Source of the DNA: Pyrus communis
Taxonomy: Eukaryota > Streptophyta > Magnoliopsida > Rosales > Rosaceae
DNA length: 64,000 nt
Direction: 5' to 3'
NCBI RefSeq assembly: GCF_963583255.1
Contig: NC_084806.1
Coordinates: 13,294,817-13,358,816, forward strand
Each line of letters opens with the position of its first letter. Position 1 is the stretch's first letter. The notes under the pieces were generated by a model. That model saw only the letters and a program-made list of their open reading frames with translations. It did not search any database and was not told where the DNA came from. The translations under genes were made by a program, and so were the position numbers. Below, piece after piece: positions 45,142 through 56,289 of the stretch.

Positions 45142-46253
45142 CTACTGCCTCTCAGCAACTACAGAATCGCCATCAAGAAGACAAAGGCTTCCCACACAGA
45201 CGGTTGCTGTGTAGGTACTTGGTTCACCATGAATTTCAACTCGTTTGGAACTTTTTTTCTCAAAGTCGTACCAATAAATATCACCATTGTCATTCGTCAA
45301 AAGAACGATGTCACCATTCTCTGAGAAAACCAAAGGTTTGCAAAGTAAATCAAACCCCATAGGCAGAACTTCCATCTCAACAGAAAAAAGAAAAGTCCAA
45401 GATTCTGCCACTCCATATTCCTTCATAATCCAGACATCATGTCGGCCGCTCCACTAATTAACACAAAAACATAAACAGCCACCCAAGACATGTAGAAGCA
45501 GATAAGTGCGGCCACTCCCAACATATGGGGTGGGAAATTGGCGATATTTCTCACTTGCAAGATCAAGGTATAGAATTATCAACCGATTTGTATTATTATG
45601 CATCAGCCAACAAAGAGCACCACTTATAAACAATAAACGACGTGAACAAATTGGATATACTTTAAATCCATCGCAAGGCATGTTTTGGATGCTTTTCCAT
45701 GAGTTAGATTTTAGGCTATAAAGTTCAACACGACAACTCACAATAACATTCTTCGAATTGTAAAACTCTATTACTCCCACAAGTTTATAATCAGCATTAG
45801 CGGAATCATACCCAAATCCATACAAGGCAGAACGCCCGAAACCAGGGGTGGCAGCGACTCAAGTGTGCTGCGCGGAATCTCCTTCAACTTTCGGATGAGT
45901 GGATTCCACAAAGCAAAGCCCCCATTCCCTTTGTTGAGAATGCAAAACAGACCATTAACAGACCAGCCCAATCTCAAGATCCAAGTATCTTTAAGCGCGG
46001 GCACAATCTTGACGGCTGACCCGAACGTTTCATTGCCGCCGAAGGGCATGGAAAATAAGACCGAATCAGATGAGGTGAGTAAAATGGCGCGAGTGGAGTT
46101 GGTTTGGATGGAGCGTTGGAGGTGGGATTTGATGAAGTTTTGGCCGCGGATGAAAGCATTCCAAGCTTTGCAAACACGCATGCATGGTATCAAATCATCC
46201 GGAGCAAGCCATGAAAGGATGTCGACGACGAGCTCCGGTGGAAAACTTGACAT
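45142..46253 (-). pseudogene. F-box protein (CPR1-like, with F-box-associated domain), one frameshift and one stop
   Basis: Full-length layout of about 370 codons: F-box MSSFPPELVVDILSWLAPDD LIPCMRVCKAW, then HLQRSIQTNSTRAILL, FALWNPLIRKLKEIP, and the associated domain YGFGYDSANADYKLVGVIEF, VELYSLKSNSWKSIQNMP, GALCWLMHN, DVWIMKEYGVAESWTFLF and ENGDIVLLTNDNGDIYWYDF. A one-base frameshift lies in a C4 run near 45847, between ESLPP and the YGFGYDS block. A TAG (45454-45456) precedes WSGRHDVWIMK. Family role: substrate receptor of an SCF ubiquitin ligase. Only two lesions suggest recent loss or, less likely, assembly error. Its start lies 685 bp from the divergent LFR gene. Confidence 0.85.
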
Positions 46254-46938
46254 TGTTTGCCTGAAATCTTGAAAAGGGTTTATGCGGATTGCCCAGATGG
46301 AAAAAGATTTGAAATCTTAGGGATGAGGTTGGATTCTTTTTGATCTTGGTTGTATATACTTCTTGCTCTCAAATCTCGTAAAATCCACATCTTATTAAAA
46401 TCCTTCAAATTTTTAATTTTTTTAATACAGTGAGATTTGGATGGACTTTAAAATTTCTAATAAAATCTCAATGGACTACACCTAGATTTGTATGGATTTT
46501 AAAATTCTTTAAAATATTTTAATAGGCTATACTAGGATTTTAAAGTTTTTTAAAATTCTCTCAAATCCAAATTTGACTACACCCTTTAGATTTTGAGAAG
46601 AGGTTTACTTGTCCTCCAAGTAAATATCCTATATAAAAATAAATAATAAATAAAAAAGAACAACGAATAACCAAATCTATCTATGATTTACAGAATTACA
46701 ATCCAAAGCCATCTATAAGAGTTATTGATTGTATGTAAGAAAAAACGACAAGTAGCGTAAAAAGACTGCAAAACGTTAGCACTTTTTTTTTTGTAATGTG
46801 GGTCAAGGCCCACACTAATAACTCAAGAAGCACTTAAGCCCAAACAATTTCACGGGGATGGATCCGGGTCAAAATTTATAATCTGTGCCCTAAAATTATA
46901 ATCCGATCCCAGACCAGATACCGGAGAGAGAGAGGGAG
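46254..46938. promoter_or_regulatory. Intergenic region between F-box pseudogene and LFR (divergent)
   Basis: AT-rich, with degenerate repeats of GGATTTTAAAATTCTTTAAA type at 46390-46570, perhaps a hairpin MITE. A GAGAGAGAGAGGGAGA tract sits just before the LFR start. It must hold the LFR promoter; no clear TATA box was found. Confidence 0.4.
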
Positions 46939-49716
46939 ATGCAGAAGAGGGAGCAAAGCAAGTCCAGTGGCGGAGGTGGCGGAACCTCGCAGCCGCCGGC
47001 GAAGAGAGGCCGCCCGTTTGGAAGCGGCGGAAACAGCGCTGCAGCTGCTGCCGCTGCTGCCGGCGACACGGTAGCTCCGTCGACTCTTCTTGGTCCTTCC
47101 CTTCACGTCCACAGTTCCTTCGCGGGTCAGTTTATCAAAACCCTACCACTTCACATTTCAATCTAAAATTCTCGGAAGTTTCAATTTTCCCATGAGTTCT
47201 TAGATACTCGTAATTATTAAGTTCTTGGGGTTAAAACCAATTGCCGAAATATAAATGAAAACGGAAAAACGAAGTGAAGTAACAATTTTTCGGAACTTTA
47301 CTGAGATGGGTGAGCTGTAGTAATGCTAATAATTCCGGTACCAGTGTCGGCAACGAAATGGGAGTCGAAATTCATGTGATTCTTTTTGGAACTGTTATCA
47401 GTAGCACGAAGGGAAAGGTTCCTTTTCGAGCATTGTGGAGTCGACATTCTTATCAATACATATCATCTGTATTGCAGATCAGAACAATAAGAGGATAGTT
47501 CTGGCACTTCAAAGCGGCTTGAAGAGTGAGCTGACATGGGCATTGAACACTCTCACGTTACTCTCTTTTAAAGAAAAAGATGACATGCGCAAAGACACAA
47601 CCCCTCTTGCAAAGATTCCCGGCTTGCTTGATGCTCTCCTCAGTGTTGTATGTCTTGAACTCTTTTGCTTTCTGATTTATACAGTTATATTTATGCTCAA
47701 GTTTTAAGCAGCTCTCAGTTGGTCATTTAGCACTTCAAATTCAATAGTATTACCATTTAAAAAACACGCACACAAACGAGAGAAGATGACCAATTGGGTG
47801 TGGAATAGCATTCCCCAAGTTGTGAACTATCTTGTTCCAGCCAATATATTGACATTGGACGCCATGTTGTCGGGATTCTGTGAATAACAGATTGATGATT
47901 GGCGTGATATAGCCCTTCCAAAAGAACACGTAAGGGCACCGAGAGTGAGAACTCTGGGTGCAAATTTGCTTGTGACAGGGTTTGGAAATGAGTATGAGGC
48001 ATTGGGTTCAAATGGCAATGTCCCGCATCCTGGGTAAGCTCTACAGATTTATAGTATTCTCATGAGTGAATTTGTGGTTTGAGCGTCTGAAGTTGTCTTT
48101 GATATGAGGAACTGATTGTGGGAAAATATTCATGTGGCAGCTTGGGATCCAGTACTCAAGAAGCATCAGTGCTGAGTACTGTGACCAAAATTCGTTCTTC
48201 TTTGGAGTGGTGGCATGATGAAGATGGTCTGTTTAACCTAGATGAAGAAGGTCGAGCAGAAAGACAGCAGTGTGCTGTTGCTGCTTCAAATATCATTCGC
48301 AACTTCTCTTTCATGCCAGAAAATGAAGTCATTATGGCCCAACATCGCCATTGCCTGGAAACAGTGTTCCAGTGCATAGAAGATTATGTCACAGGTGAAA
48401 TGCGTTATATTGGAAAGCATTTCTTATTTCTTCACTGCACTCCATCTGCAGTGTATAATTTCTTGTCTCAACTCTAAAATTCTTTTTCCGGTATAATTGT
48501 CTGTGCATGTGAGATAAATGTTTAAAAAAGTTAAGGTAACATCCAGGTACAAACTCTCTGGTGTTATTATCTTCTTGTAGTTCAGTTGTTAAGGATGTAT
48601 AGATCGTATGCTTTCCCATTTCAAAGATGGGTTTATTTTAGTATGTTACTGGCAGTAAATCTTGTAGACTTTAGTATGCTTCATTCACTTTTGAGCTTCA
48701 TACCTTTTAACCTTCCAGTATGCTTTTGTTGTTGTGATATTAGAGTAAAATGACTCAAATGCTTTCTATGTCAACAGAGGATGAGGAACTTGTGACAAAT
48801 GCTCTTGAGACAGTTGTAAATTTGGCTCCGTTGCTTGACCTTGGAATTTTCAGCTCATCAAAGCCATCATACATAAAGATAACGTAAGAATTGTGATCTT
48901 CTTTTTCGAGCTGAAGCTCTCTTTGTTATCAGTCTGTTTTACAAATTAATTGATTTTCTATCAAACAGAGGAAAACGTGCAGTTCAAGCCATCATGGGGA
49001 TGCTGGGATCTGTAGTCAAAACATGGCATTGTGCGGCAGCTGAGTTACTTGGGCGTTTGATCATAAACCCTGATAATGAACCCTTCCTTCTTCCCTTTAT
49101 TCCGCAGGTTAATATTCAGAAATTACCCTGTTATAAAAGTGTTTATACATTTTGCAAATATTGTATAATTGTAATGACGCTCAGTGAACACTGCAGATAC
49201 ACAAGAGATTGGTTGATCTTATGAGCTTACCATCAGTAGATGCACAAACGGTGCATGGGGCCCAAGCGGCTGCAGTTGGCGCACTCTACAACCTCGCTGA
49301 AGTGAATATGGACTGCAGGCTAAAACTCGCCAGTGAGCGATGGTAATGGCTCTTCCACTAAAAAAAAGAATCCGAAATACTGAATCATTTCATTTTGATC
49401 ACCATTTTGAAAATCAAAATTTGTTGCTTGAGATGACATTTTCTTTTGAAACAATTTCAGGGCCATTGATCGACTGTTAAAAGTTATCAAGCAACCCCAT
49501 CCAGTTCCTGAAGTTTGCAGGAAAGCTGCGATGATATTGGAAAGCCTTGTGTCTGAGCCACAGAACCGAGCATTGCTGCTAGCTTATGAGAATGCATTTG
49601 CTGAAATAGTATTCTCAGATGCCAGGTATTCCGATACCTTTGCCAGGATTTTGTATGAACTGACGTCTAGACCAAACAGCAAAGTGGCAGCAGCCCGTGG
49701 TGTTTGGGGCATGTAA
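46939..49716 (+). CDS. LFR: LFR: armadillo-repeat SWI/SNF-associated nuclear protein, eight exons
   Basis: Exons 46939-47125, 47478-47647, 47891-48033, 48141-48394, 48778-48883, 48969-49107, 49197-49342 and 49461-49716. All introns are GT-AG and all phases join, giving 466 codons plus TAA. N-terminus MQKREQSKSS, a Gly-rich stretch, PPAKRGRPFGS (AT-hook-like) and eight Ala; then QNNKRIVLALQSGLKSELTW, IDDWRDIALPKEHVRAPRVR, SSLEWWHDEDGLFNLDEEGR, ALETVVNLAPLLDLGIF, RAVQAIMGMLGSVVKTWHCA and VAAARGVWGM at the end. This matches Arabidopsis LFR throughout and in length (about 460). LFR works in the nucleus with the SWI/SNF ATPases SYD/BRM and affects leaf and flower development. The frame is intact. 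It lies tail to tail with the KCS gene, with about 500 bp between stops. Confidence 0.96.
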
Positions 49717-50222
49717 CTAAGAATTGTGTCTGATGATGAATTTTCTCTTCATAAATGTATTTGGTTGTTCGTCTGCTAAGAAGTAAATCTAGGATCTAAT
49801 CTTTGTAACTCGTCTTAAGAAAATATTAGTCAGATCCTTAAGTGGTAATCCCATTCGGATACTCTCTTATGTGGAAGTTTAGTTTTTCTGAATCAGAAAC
49901 TAAGGCGGTGTACCGTATAGGGATGTTTCTGTTCTGATTCTGTTGTATACTATATAGAATGTGTCTGATATCCTGCACTCTATTTGGTTGCTTATTTTCA
50001 TTCGACCCTGTTAGATAGCAACTTTGGTTTATATTTGTGGAGTTTGTTTGATGGAATTCCCAAATAATAGTTATTTTATGGTCGTTTACTTAACCTCTAA
50101 AGGTAGAGCAGGTTACAGTTTTCGTTCTTTCTAATCTTATGCATGAACAGAGCCTAAAAGGAAGTAAACTTGGAATTAGCAAGCCTTCTTTTTCCACTTG
50201 CTCAGGTAGACATTGTTCTACC

Positions 50223-53053
50223 TTAAGAAACAAGGGCTGCCACTTTAGGCACCTCAACAGGAAACTTATGAATCTCATCGATCCAAGGATTCTTCTCCTT
50301 AGCTGGTTTAACAGTCCTCAGCGCCTTCCACACTGCGCTGTTGCACTTGAACCCCGACCCGAACGCAATCTGCCACATCCGATCTCCCTTCCTGACTCTT
50401 CCCTTGGCCTCCGAGTAGGCCAGCTCATACCACAGTGAGCTGCTTGAGGTGTTCCCAAACCTGTAGAGCGTCATCCTGGATGGTTCCATGTGCCAGTCGC
50501 TAAGCTCAAGGTTCTTCTCGATCTCATCCAGCACCGCTCTCCCTCCGGCATGAATGCAGAAGTGCTCGAACGCCAGCTTGAAATCCGGGATGTAGGGTTT
50601 GATGTTCTTCATCTTGAACACCTTTCTTGCCACCAAAGTAGCAAAAAACAGGAGCTGTTCTGACATGGGTAGGACTATTGGGCCAAGAGTTGTGATGTTG
50701 GTTTTTAGGGCTTCTCCAGCCACAGCCATCAAGTCTTTTGAGAGAGATACGCCGATTCTTTTTGTGTCGTCCTCCTTTTGGAATACGCAACTGTATGCTC
50801 TGTCGTCTGCACCCTTGTGAGTGCGGACAGTGTGCATGAGTTGGTACTTTGAGCGGTGGCGGTCAGAGGAGCGGTTGGAGAGGAGGATGGCGGCGCCGCC
50901 GATTCGGAAGAGGCAGTTGGAGAGAAGCATGGAGCGGTCATTTCCAAAGTACCAATTGAGAGTGATGTTCTCCATGCTTACAACTAGGGCATAAGAGTTG
51001 GGGTGCACCTATTACACATGTTAAGTACAAATTTAGACATGATTTTACCTAATTTAGTGTCGAATCAAATAAAAAAAAAGTAACAATAAATTTAATTTTT
51101 CATATGTCTTTATTTTTCTGTTCCAGTTGATCTATTTATTTTGGAAGATGATTCTTTCTAGATTCACTAAGATCCCCGCATCTTAGCCGTTCATCGTACA
51201 TCGTGCGGTCAATTTTCGTCAAATACTATATGTGTTTAATTTTAAATAAAAAATTAAATAATTTATAACCGCACGATACACGATAAATGACTAAGATGTG
51301 AAGATCCCTATTATCTTCACAAAATAAATCCGTATAGGATCCAATACCATTTATTTTGCCCTGCAGTAAGCGTACTTTTTATGACATCCCACATGCCAGC
51401 TGGACATTCCAGCTAATCCCTGCCTAGCATTACTCATTTATGAATGGTCTAATTGGTTGTTACAACATGTATTTATGAACACATGCATATTCATCCAGCT
51501 AAACCCTACCTAGCATTACTCATTTATGAATGGTCTAATTGGATGTTACAAGGTGTGTTCATGTGTTTATGAACACATGCATATTCATCGACCACTTTTA
51601 GGTGACATATTTACTTTTCACTTATATTTAAATGCATTCCGAAATTTAATTAAAAATTAAAAAATAAATAATAAATAAATAAAAAAAAACTCTCATAAAG
51701 AATGCACAATTAATATTTAAAGTACCAATAATAGTTCTATGTTTTTTTTTTTCGGTGAAATATATCTGTACAAGTGAGGTGTACGTATGCATATGAATCT
51801 ATTTGTCCACTTTGGAAAGAAAAAAAAATCTAGTTATCCACATGAGACTTTAAAAAATTGGATATAGGGATTGCTTTTGTAAGAAATACTTATGTTCACA
51901 AGTGCTTCGATTAAAAGTGGTAAGAATTCAAGTAATTCATGAAGAAGTATTTGACAAGTGTTTTTGTAGTAAAACACTTATATAATCCATAAATGCTTTT
52001 AATTTTTATGTCAAACGGAATCAAAAAGATTTTTAAACATTCTAAAAAGCGATTTTAAACATGCTAATAACACTTCTCTTTAACTTATGATCTTCAAAGG
52101 TATAGAAAGATGATTTAGTAATATTCCATTTATAACCTAGTGTACTAATGCGAATTGGTCATCATGTATAAAAAACAGGCATCCATAGTCGGTGATAATT
52201 AAGAGAAATATTAGTTTAACTAAGCAAAAATTAAATGCAAAAAGGCAGTGAAAATTATGAGTTAGTAACAAACCTGGAGAAGCTGCTTTGCCAGGTCAAT
52301 AGAAATGAGGCCAGCACTGCAACCCATCCCACCAAGGTTATAGCTCACAACGTTCCCCCTAAGTTTGTAGTGATTCACAACCATGGACGACAGAGACGGC
52401 GTCGGATTGAACAAGCTGCAGTTCACCACCAAAATCCCAATATCCTTAGGCTTCACCCCCGTCTTCTCCAGCAACTCGTCTATCGCTCCGAACATCACCA
52501 TCTCCGCCTCCTTCCTCGCCTCCGCCATGCACGGGTTTGGAGGGACCCGGAGCAAGGCCTCGGGCATGTATGTGTTTTGCCCGAGGCCGGACCTCTCGAG
52601 AATCTTTTGCTGAAAAGCCAAGTTCTCGTCAGAGAAGCTGCCCGTCAGCTTCGACCTCTCCATGAATATCTCACGTGTGCACGTGCGGGCCGGCTCGGGC
52701 TTGTAGCATGCGAAGTTCACCAAGTATACTTTTCTAGGGCGGGTGGTGAAGTATACGGTGGTTAGGAAAACCATGAGGCCCGAGCACAAGGTGACCAAGA
52801 CGAAGTTGAACTTGAGCTTTTGCCACAAGTGGAGGAAGTCATCGGCGGTGAGCGTCGAGAGGTGGGCGGAGGCCGCGGCGATGAGAGGGACTAGTAGGAG
52901 GTAGATGACGTTGGAGATTAGGTAGTGGTACCCTAGCTTGACATATTTGAGCTTCACTGATAAAAGAAAGTTAGGAAGCGCAGTTTTGCGACTTCCTGCT
53001 GACTCAGGTCCCGAGTTCGATTCTCCTTTCTGGTTCTGGCTTTGTGCCGCCAT
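50223..53053 (-). CDS. KCS: 3-ketoacyl-CoA synthase (KCS4/KCS11-like), two exons
   Basis: Exon 1 is 53053-52274 and exon 2 is 51008-50223, a phase-0 join across a 1,265-bp GT-AG intron, giving 521 residues. KCS condenses malonyl-CoA with long acyl-CoA in the ER membrane, the rate-limiting step of very-long-chain fatty acid elongation for cuticular wax and sphingolipids. Two membrane segments lie near residues 45-65 and 84-104; the FAE1/CUT1 domain and condensing C-terminus follow. Catalytic Cys245 (GGMGCSAG), His413 (FCIHAGG) and Asn446 (RFGNTSSSS) are all present, as are [14 protein letters not shown] and [16 protein letters not shown]. The ERSGLG...PEAL region resembles KCS4/KCS9/KCS11 more than KCS1 or FAE1. 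One oddity is VVSMEN where most members have VVSTEN. The frame is intact and likely functional. Confidence 0.95.
51170..51308. mobile_element. MITE copy 2 inside the KCS intron
   Basis: Arms GCCGTTCATCGTACATCGTG and (inverted) CGTGTATCGTGCGG enclose TTTAATTTTAAATAAA. Same family as 22927-23110. Outer bases AAGATCC and GGATCTT pair. Confidence 0.7.
51409..51588. repeat. 86/94-bp tandem duplication in the KCS intron
   Basis: Two units of CCAGCTAA...CCTAGCATTACTCATTTATG...ACACATGCATATTCAT at 51409-51494 and 51495-51588. They are nearly identical, with an 8-bp insertion in the second. Confidence 0.85.
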
Positions 53054-53154
53054 GTTGGCCTCGGGAACACTACACTAATCAATCTCACAGAAGGGGAAGT
53101 TTTTCAAACTGTTTCTATGAGGTTTTGATGGAGAAATCGAGGAGTACTTATATG

Positions 53155-53162
53155 TATATATA
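53155..53162 (-). promoter_or_regulatory. TATA box of the KCS gene
   Basis: TATATATA about 105 bp upstream of the KCS start on the minus strand, a typical distance. Confidence 0.5.
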
Positions 53163-53689
53163 ATGTTTGATAGGAGAAGAGGAGGAGGAGGAGGAGGATG
53201 GGATAGGAGGATGCAAGTGCAACCACCCCAACGAACTTTTAATTGTGAACCGCGCGGGGGGCATTGAATGTTTGCCAACCGGGAAAATGGCGGACTTTCA
53301 TTGGGGCAAATTACCATGGTTGCCCTCCTTCTTGGCGAGTATTTGCTGCTTTGCCATTTGTTGCAGGGTCTACGGTAGTAGTATATGCGTACGCTGCACA
53401 ACGGTCTACACATCATGGGTGCACGTGTCCATTGATGCCATGATAATCTCAATAATTTCTCACTCGTTGGTGAACCACGTAGCTCTTCTCCCTCCTAATT
53501 TTTTTTGGAGCTCTTTATATGGTATTAATGTTTTTTTTGGCGTGATCTTTAATTTCTTTACCCAACCGGCCAACAAGATCATTAATTATAGTCGTTACAT
53601 GTAATAATTAAAACATGGGTATAAATTATAATGAATAAATAAAACATTTTTTTATAAATAATATTCACGTCCTTTACATATATACATTT
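53163..53689. other. KCS upstream region
   Basis: A GAGGAGGAGG tract at about 53174-53198; otherwise no gene. The overlapping frames at 53167-53604 and 53075-53452 are on opposite strands and neither has a domain. Confidence 0.45.
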
Positions 53690-53945
53690 ATATGTTATGA
53701 ACATACCTCTAGCACATGTGTGACTTTTAAAATTATTAGTAAATTGTAATTGGGATACTAGAAGATCATTTTCTTTTAAGATTGTATAACTTGTAAGGTA
53801 AAAAATCATCATCGGTTTACTATAAATAAAGACACAAGAACTAAAACATAAAAAATTCCTCAAATCCTTTTCTCTCTTCCCCCTTTTCCGCACCTCTCTC
53901 TTTCTCTCAAATAAAATAGTCCATGAACATTAAATAAATTATAAT
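53690..53945 (+). repeat. Diverged copia LTR fragment
   Basis: Resembles the LTR at 60209-60489: ACTATAAATAAAGACACAA occurs in both (53819 and 60357), followed by a CT-rich leader and AAATAAATTAT. A TATAAATA is at 53821-53828. It may be a solo or the separated 5' LTR. Confidence 0.5.
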
Positions 53946-53954
53946 CATATGCAC

Positions 53955-54445
53955 TGTTATAAAAATCCTCGCCTAGGCGCTAAGCGACTGGTTACCATCC
54001 CGATTAATGCCTAGGCGTTTGAAAATTAAGAAAGGGCGCCTAGACCTACTGAGGCGCCCTCTTAGACCACCTAGGCACCCGTTTGGCCCGTCAAGATCCG
54101 CCTAGGTTGCGACTCACTTAGAGATGACTTTCATTTTGCATTTTATTTTTTTCAATAAATTGTAAGAGACTTATTGAATACTTAAATGAACACATATTAT
54201 ATGCTTGTTTCTCATGTTTTCATTATGTTCCAATAGCTCATAATATATATGTCATTCTATTTTATAGTTTATGATGAAATTGTATATATTTTAAGTATAA
54301 ATAGACACTTATTTACACGAAATATAATACATTTAATTAAATCCGTCTAGTCCGCCTAGGTGCCCGCCTAGACTCCTCCTAGCCACCTAGGCGATAGGCC
54401 CCAACCTATCGCTCAATTAGCGCCTAATGTCTTTTAGAACCTTAA
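53955..54445. mobile_element. Non-autonomous repeat with CCTAGGCG-rich ends
   Basis: Dense GCCTAGGCG/CGCCTAGGC words near both ends (53970-54120 and 54345-54430) around an AT-rich centre, bounded by AAAAATCCTCGCCTAGGCGC and GCGCCTAATGTCTTTTAGAA. The ends are partly complementary. The family type is not determined. Confidence 0.55.
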
Positions 54446-54502
54446 TCATATGTACAGATAATACAATCATATGTAAAGATAATACATGTACTTTTTCACA
54501 GG

Positions 54503-54528
54503 TTTTTTTTTTTTTTTTTTTTTTTTTT
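54503..54528. repeat. Poly(T) tract
   Basis: 26 T in a row; possible A-tail of a minus-strand retroposon, not otherwise recognised. Confidence 0.6.
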
Positions 54529-55663
54529 GAGGAAATATTTTTTCATAGGGTTAATTACACTTCTTCGAGAAGTAGGGATATAGTACGACACTAATGGAAT
54601 TGTAAAACCATACAACTCACGCAAATTACATGCAAGCCTCTTCGTATTTCATGCTCACATTTTAAAAGTTTTTTCGGTTAGTTCAAGTGAAGAGAGAGAG
54701 CGAAAACATAGTTAGAATTGAGTTATTTTCTTATTTACAAATCTTTTAAGAGAAGGGATTTCATTTCTTTCAAAAATTAAGGATTAGTGATGGGATTTAC
54801 ACCACATCGAATTTTAACGATCTGAAGCGTTTATTTTGTCAGTCTCATTTCATAAATTATTCTTACAAAAATACAATTCAATCATAACCATTTGTGTATT
54901 TAATTGTCACCATGATATTTCAATGTTTCTTGAAACATAGTGTTCGTCAAATTTTTTTAACTAAATTAAATGCCTCAAATATTTTTGATTTGGCTAATAT
55001 TTTGCAAGGATGATCCATGAGGTGCAACTTAAAAATAAATGGTTCGGATAATTGAAGTTGATGTAGTATAGGCCCACAACTAATCCTTACATTTTGAACA
55101 ACTAATCCCTTTTCTTAAATGCCGGTTTATATAATTGCATCAACAAAAAAAAAAAAAATATGTAATATTAGGTAGACTAAATTTGCAAATTAAATGATAT
55201 TTCACCAATAAAAAATAGGTTTGTTAATCAACACTTAAGTAATGATTTAATCATAACTTCCATGTCATTTAATTTACAAAGTTTAGTCTCCCAACATTAC
55301 CAAATAAAAAAAAACAATAATTACGTTACATTTTGAATTACATTTATAATACGGGATAATCCTCCATTTTTATCGCAGGCATTGCATAATTTGCATTACA
55401 TGAAATAAAAATGACATTCTCACACATAAACCACCAGATAATATCAAAGTGTTCTCAATAAAAATTGAAATCAAAACTTACTTTGACAAAGCGGAGAGAG
55501 AGGAATACCACGAGCTACTTCACTCGGACGCTGGATATTCAGGTTCAAAAATATTATTCTTGCCTTCTATTGTAAATTATTTTTATCCTTTCTCTAGTAG
55601 AAATAGGATTCACACATGTTGATAGATCCTACTCTATTAGAGAAATAGTACAAATATATAGTA
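54529..55663. other. AT-rich intergenic DNA
   Basis: No gene or repeat end recognised. Confidence 0.5.
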
Positions 55664-55671
55664 AGTGTAGC

Positions 55672-56281
55672 CACTAGCGAAGCCAAGGTGGGTGCAATGG
55701 GATTCATTGACCCCAATAAGTTTGTTGGGCCACTCGTTTTCTTTTGGTGCAGAGAAGAGAACAAATAGGAAGAGGCATTACTTTGGCTTTTTGAAGAATA
55801 AAGAAAATGAAAGGCTGATGACTTTGGTTTTATAATGGGAGAGAAGACAGAGCCTTTTGTTATGCCTTTTGGTTTTGAGCAGCAGAAGAGAGAAGAGTTG
55901 TTTATTGACAGTTCCAATTTGTGAGCAAAGGAGAGAGATGAGAGGCACACCAGGGAGAGCATTCGGCTCTCCCATTGAAAAAGAGCGCGGTCGAGTCTAC
56001 CATAAGCAGACGCAAAGAGTGAGAAACATGGGGCACTATTTTGAGAAGGCAGTAGTTGCTGCTTTAGTGTTCTCTTTGGATTGCTTTATTTGTTTGCTCT
56101 CCTTTGAGCAATCACTCATATTGGTGCTAGAGAAATTTGTTATGTATTTTCATATTTTCTACTTGTTCTTTGTTAGAGTAAGAGTTATGGGTGTATGTGA
56201 GATTTGAGATTTGAGTTTGAAATCTATTTTTAAATGAAAGTACGATCGATTTTTGAAAGCTATTTCTTGACTCCACCACTG
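55672..56281. mobile_element. Non-autonomous hAT-like element (610 bp)
   Basis: Left end CACTAGCGAAGCCAAGG and right end (inverted) CAGTGGTGGAGTCAAGA resemble the plant hAT TIR CAGTGGCGGAGCCAAG. An 8-bp target duplication is nearly exact: AGTGTAGC (55664-55671) versus AATGTAGC (56282-56289). The open frames inside (55594-55962 minus, 55857-56207 plus) overlap in opposite directions and carry no transposase motifs. Confidence 0.6.
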
Positions 56282-56289
56282 AATGTAGC

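Noticed and set aside
47757..48018. Minus-strand frames of 84 and 63 codons
   Set aside because: They cover LFR intron 2 and exon 3 in antisense.
50139..50820. Plus-strand frames opposite KCS exon 2
   Set aside because: Shadows of the KCS exon.
52235..52765. 176-codon plus-strand frame
   Set aside because: Antisense shadow of KCS exon 1.
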